A stretch of 64,000 nucleotides of DNA. Source: CAWGET01 sp963821715. GTDB taxonomy: Bacteria > Bacteroidota > Ignavibacteria > Ignavibacteriales > Melioribacteraceae. The stretch spans positions 248,001-312,000 of the forward strand of contig CAWGET010000006.1 in the NCBI GenBank assembly GCA_963821715.1, in the 5' to 3' direction. The first letter of the stretch is position 1; every line of letters begins with the position of its first letter. The notes beneath the pieces are model-generated. The model saw only the letters and a program-made list of their open reading frames with translations. It was not told the origin of the DNA and did not search any database. Positions 63,253 to 64,000 of the stretch are shown one piece after another. Position numbers and translations under genes: made by a program.

Positions 63253-64000
63253 ATGAAAAATATTTCGGTTATAATTCCCGTTTATAATACAAAGCCCTAT
63301 TTTAAGCAAGCAATTGATTCAATAATAGAACAAAAAGAATTTATACATGAAGTAATAATAATAAATGATGGTTCAACTGACGGTTCAGGAGATATTCCTG
63401 AGGAACGGAATACGGGAAATGACTATTGTAAAGATCATTCATATAGAAAATAAGGGACAAGGAATTGGGCAGGAATTTAGGCATAAAAAATTCCAATGGA
63501 GAATATATTTATTTTTTTGATTCTGATGACATTTCGGTATAAAGGATTTATTTGGAAAATTTACTAGCATCCAGAAGAAAAATCCAGGAATTGAATTATT
63601 TTGTTTTTCAGGTGAATCGTTTTTAGATGATAATTTTTCTACAGAGGCAGAAGTTCAAACAAATCATTTATTTCAGAAAGAGCATATAAACGAAATATAA
63701 ATGGTTTATTTGAAAGTGGCGAAGAAGCATTTAGGTCACTTATAGATAATAAAGGATTTTTCGCAAGACCTCCTTTATATATTTTCAAAAAATACAATCC
63801 AGAGATGAAAATAAATTTAGGTTTCATTCTTCTAAATACGAAGATGAGCATTTCACTCATCAGTTGTTTATTTATCGCCGGTAAAACGTTAGTAAGTAAT
63901 GATATCTATTTTAGACAGAAGAGTTCGTGAAGGATCGACAATGCAGTTAAAAACAAGTTTTGATACATATTTTGGGTTATATTGAGACAGTAAAAAATTT
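63253..64000 (+). pseudogene. GT2 family glycosyltransferase, broken and cut by the window end
   Basis: The start MKNISVIIPVYNTKPYFKQA and EVIIINDGSTDGSG is a clear GT-A family 2 nucleotide-sugar-binding opening. The frame then breaks repeatedly: IVKIIHIENKGQGIG in one frame, RNLGIKNSNGEYIYFFDSDD (metal-binding D-x-D) in the next, then a scattered tail with SLIDNKGFFARPPLYIFKKY. At least five shifts occur in 700 bases. It adjoins the broken GT-C gene. The region continues past the window. Confidence 0.75.

Noticed and set aside
1..64000. CRISPR arrays, rRNA genes, prophage or integrase genes
   Set aside because: No regular spaced repeats, rRNA segments, phage structural genes or tyrosine/serine recombinases were seen.

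Overview
The window looks like a chromosomal stretch of an AT-rich member of the Ignavibacteria/Chlorobi branch of the Bacteroidota superphylum. The reasons are a type IX secretion (T9SS) plug-like protein, several proteins ending in T9SS type A sorting domains (including the NFPNPFNPTTKI-type motif), a PorV/PorQ-family outer-membrane protein, a carboxypeptidase-like/TonB-dependent receptor, class II (B12) ribonucleotide reductase and AGGAGG-type ribosome binding sites. The genus is inferred from gene content only.

Layout. 0-3 kb: end of a T9SS plug-like gene, a frameshifted DUF4097 protein made of TSGGDI repeats, a DksA/TraR zinc-finger protein and a YdjM-like membrane hydrolase. 3-6.8 kb: a three-gene proton-translocating transhydrogenase operon (pntAA-pntAB-pntB) divergent from a TetR regulator, with an operator-like inverted repeat between them. 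6.9-12.3 kb: HD hydrolase, endonuclease III, thioredoxin-like ferredoxin, tRNA-Glu, small conserved proteins, an EamA transporter preceded by an unassigned structured RNA with an intrinsic terminator, and a metal-dependent cyclase. 12.4-24.1 kb: secretion/outer-membrane block with a frameshifted NlpC/P60-like T9SS cargo, lipoproteins, a TonB receptor, a 1078-residue T9SS cargo and a PorV-like protein. 24.1-25.5 kb: a gene-poor stretch and a GIY-YIG gene embedded in a partly duplicated tRNA(CAU) locus. 25.5-32.5 kb: ATP-cone/uridine-kinase fusion, phosphofructokinase, membrane glycosyltransferase pair, TerB, MalQ. 32.8-36.4 kb: nrdJ. 36.5-43.5 kb: a decayed PIN toxin with its small partner, aminotransferase, two neighbouring CYTH-type proteins, DUF2911-TPR, a 55-residue acidic protein, TraB, YtxH. 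43.6-50.5 kb: complete histidine operon hisG-D-C-B-H-A-F-IE behind a His-codon leader peptide and attenuator; hisC carries a frameshift. 50.5-56 kb: a GAF/PEP-binding/nucleotidyltransferase protein, a DJ-1/PfpI protein and a frameshifted glutamate dehydrogenase. 56.1-64 kb: three tandem paralogues of an asparagine-synthetase-like protein (two badly broken, one nearly intact) followed by a broken GT-C membrane glycosyltransferase and a broken GT2 glycosyltransferase, probably a decaying surface-polysaccharide locus.

Reading frames are broken in two different ways. Four isolated single-base shifts lie in otherwise healthy genes (DUF4097, T9SS cargo, hisC, gdh), three of them in or beside short homopolymers; these could be sequence errors. 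From 56.1 kb onward the density rises sharply and there is an in-frame stop in the third paralogue, which fits real decay better, although low-quality assembly cannot be excluded from sequence alone.

The strongest leads for novelty are the GIY-YIG/tRNA duplication, the structured RNA at 11.4 kb, the tandem asparagine-synthetase-like family with its altered PP-loop, the His leader peptide, and the ATP-cone/kinase and GAF/PEP-binding/nucleotidyltransferase fusions. No CRISPR array, rRNA gene, complete insertion sequence or prophage was seen.
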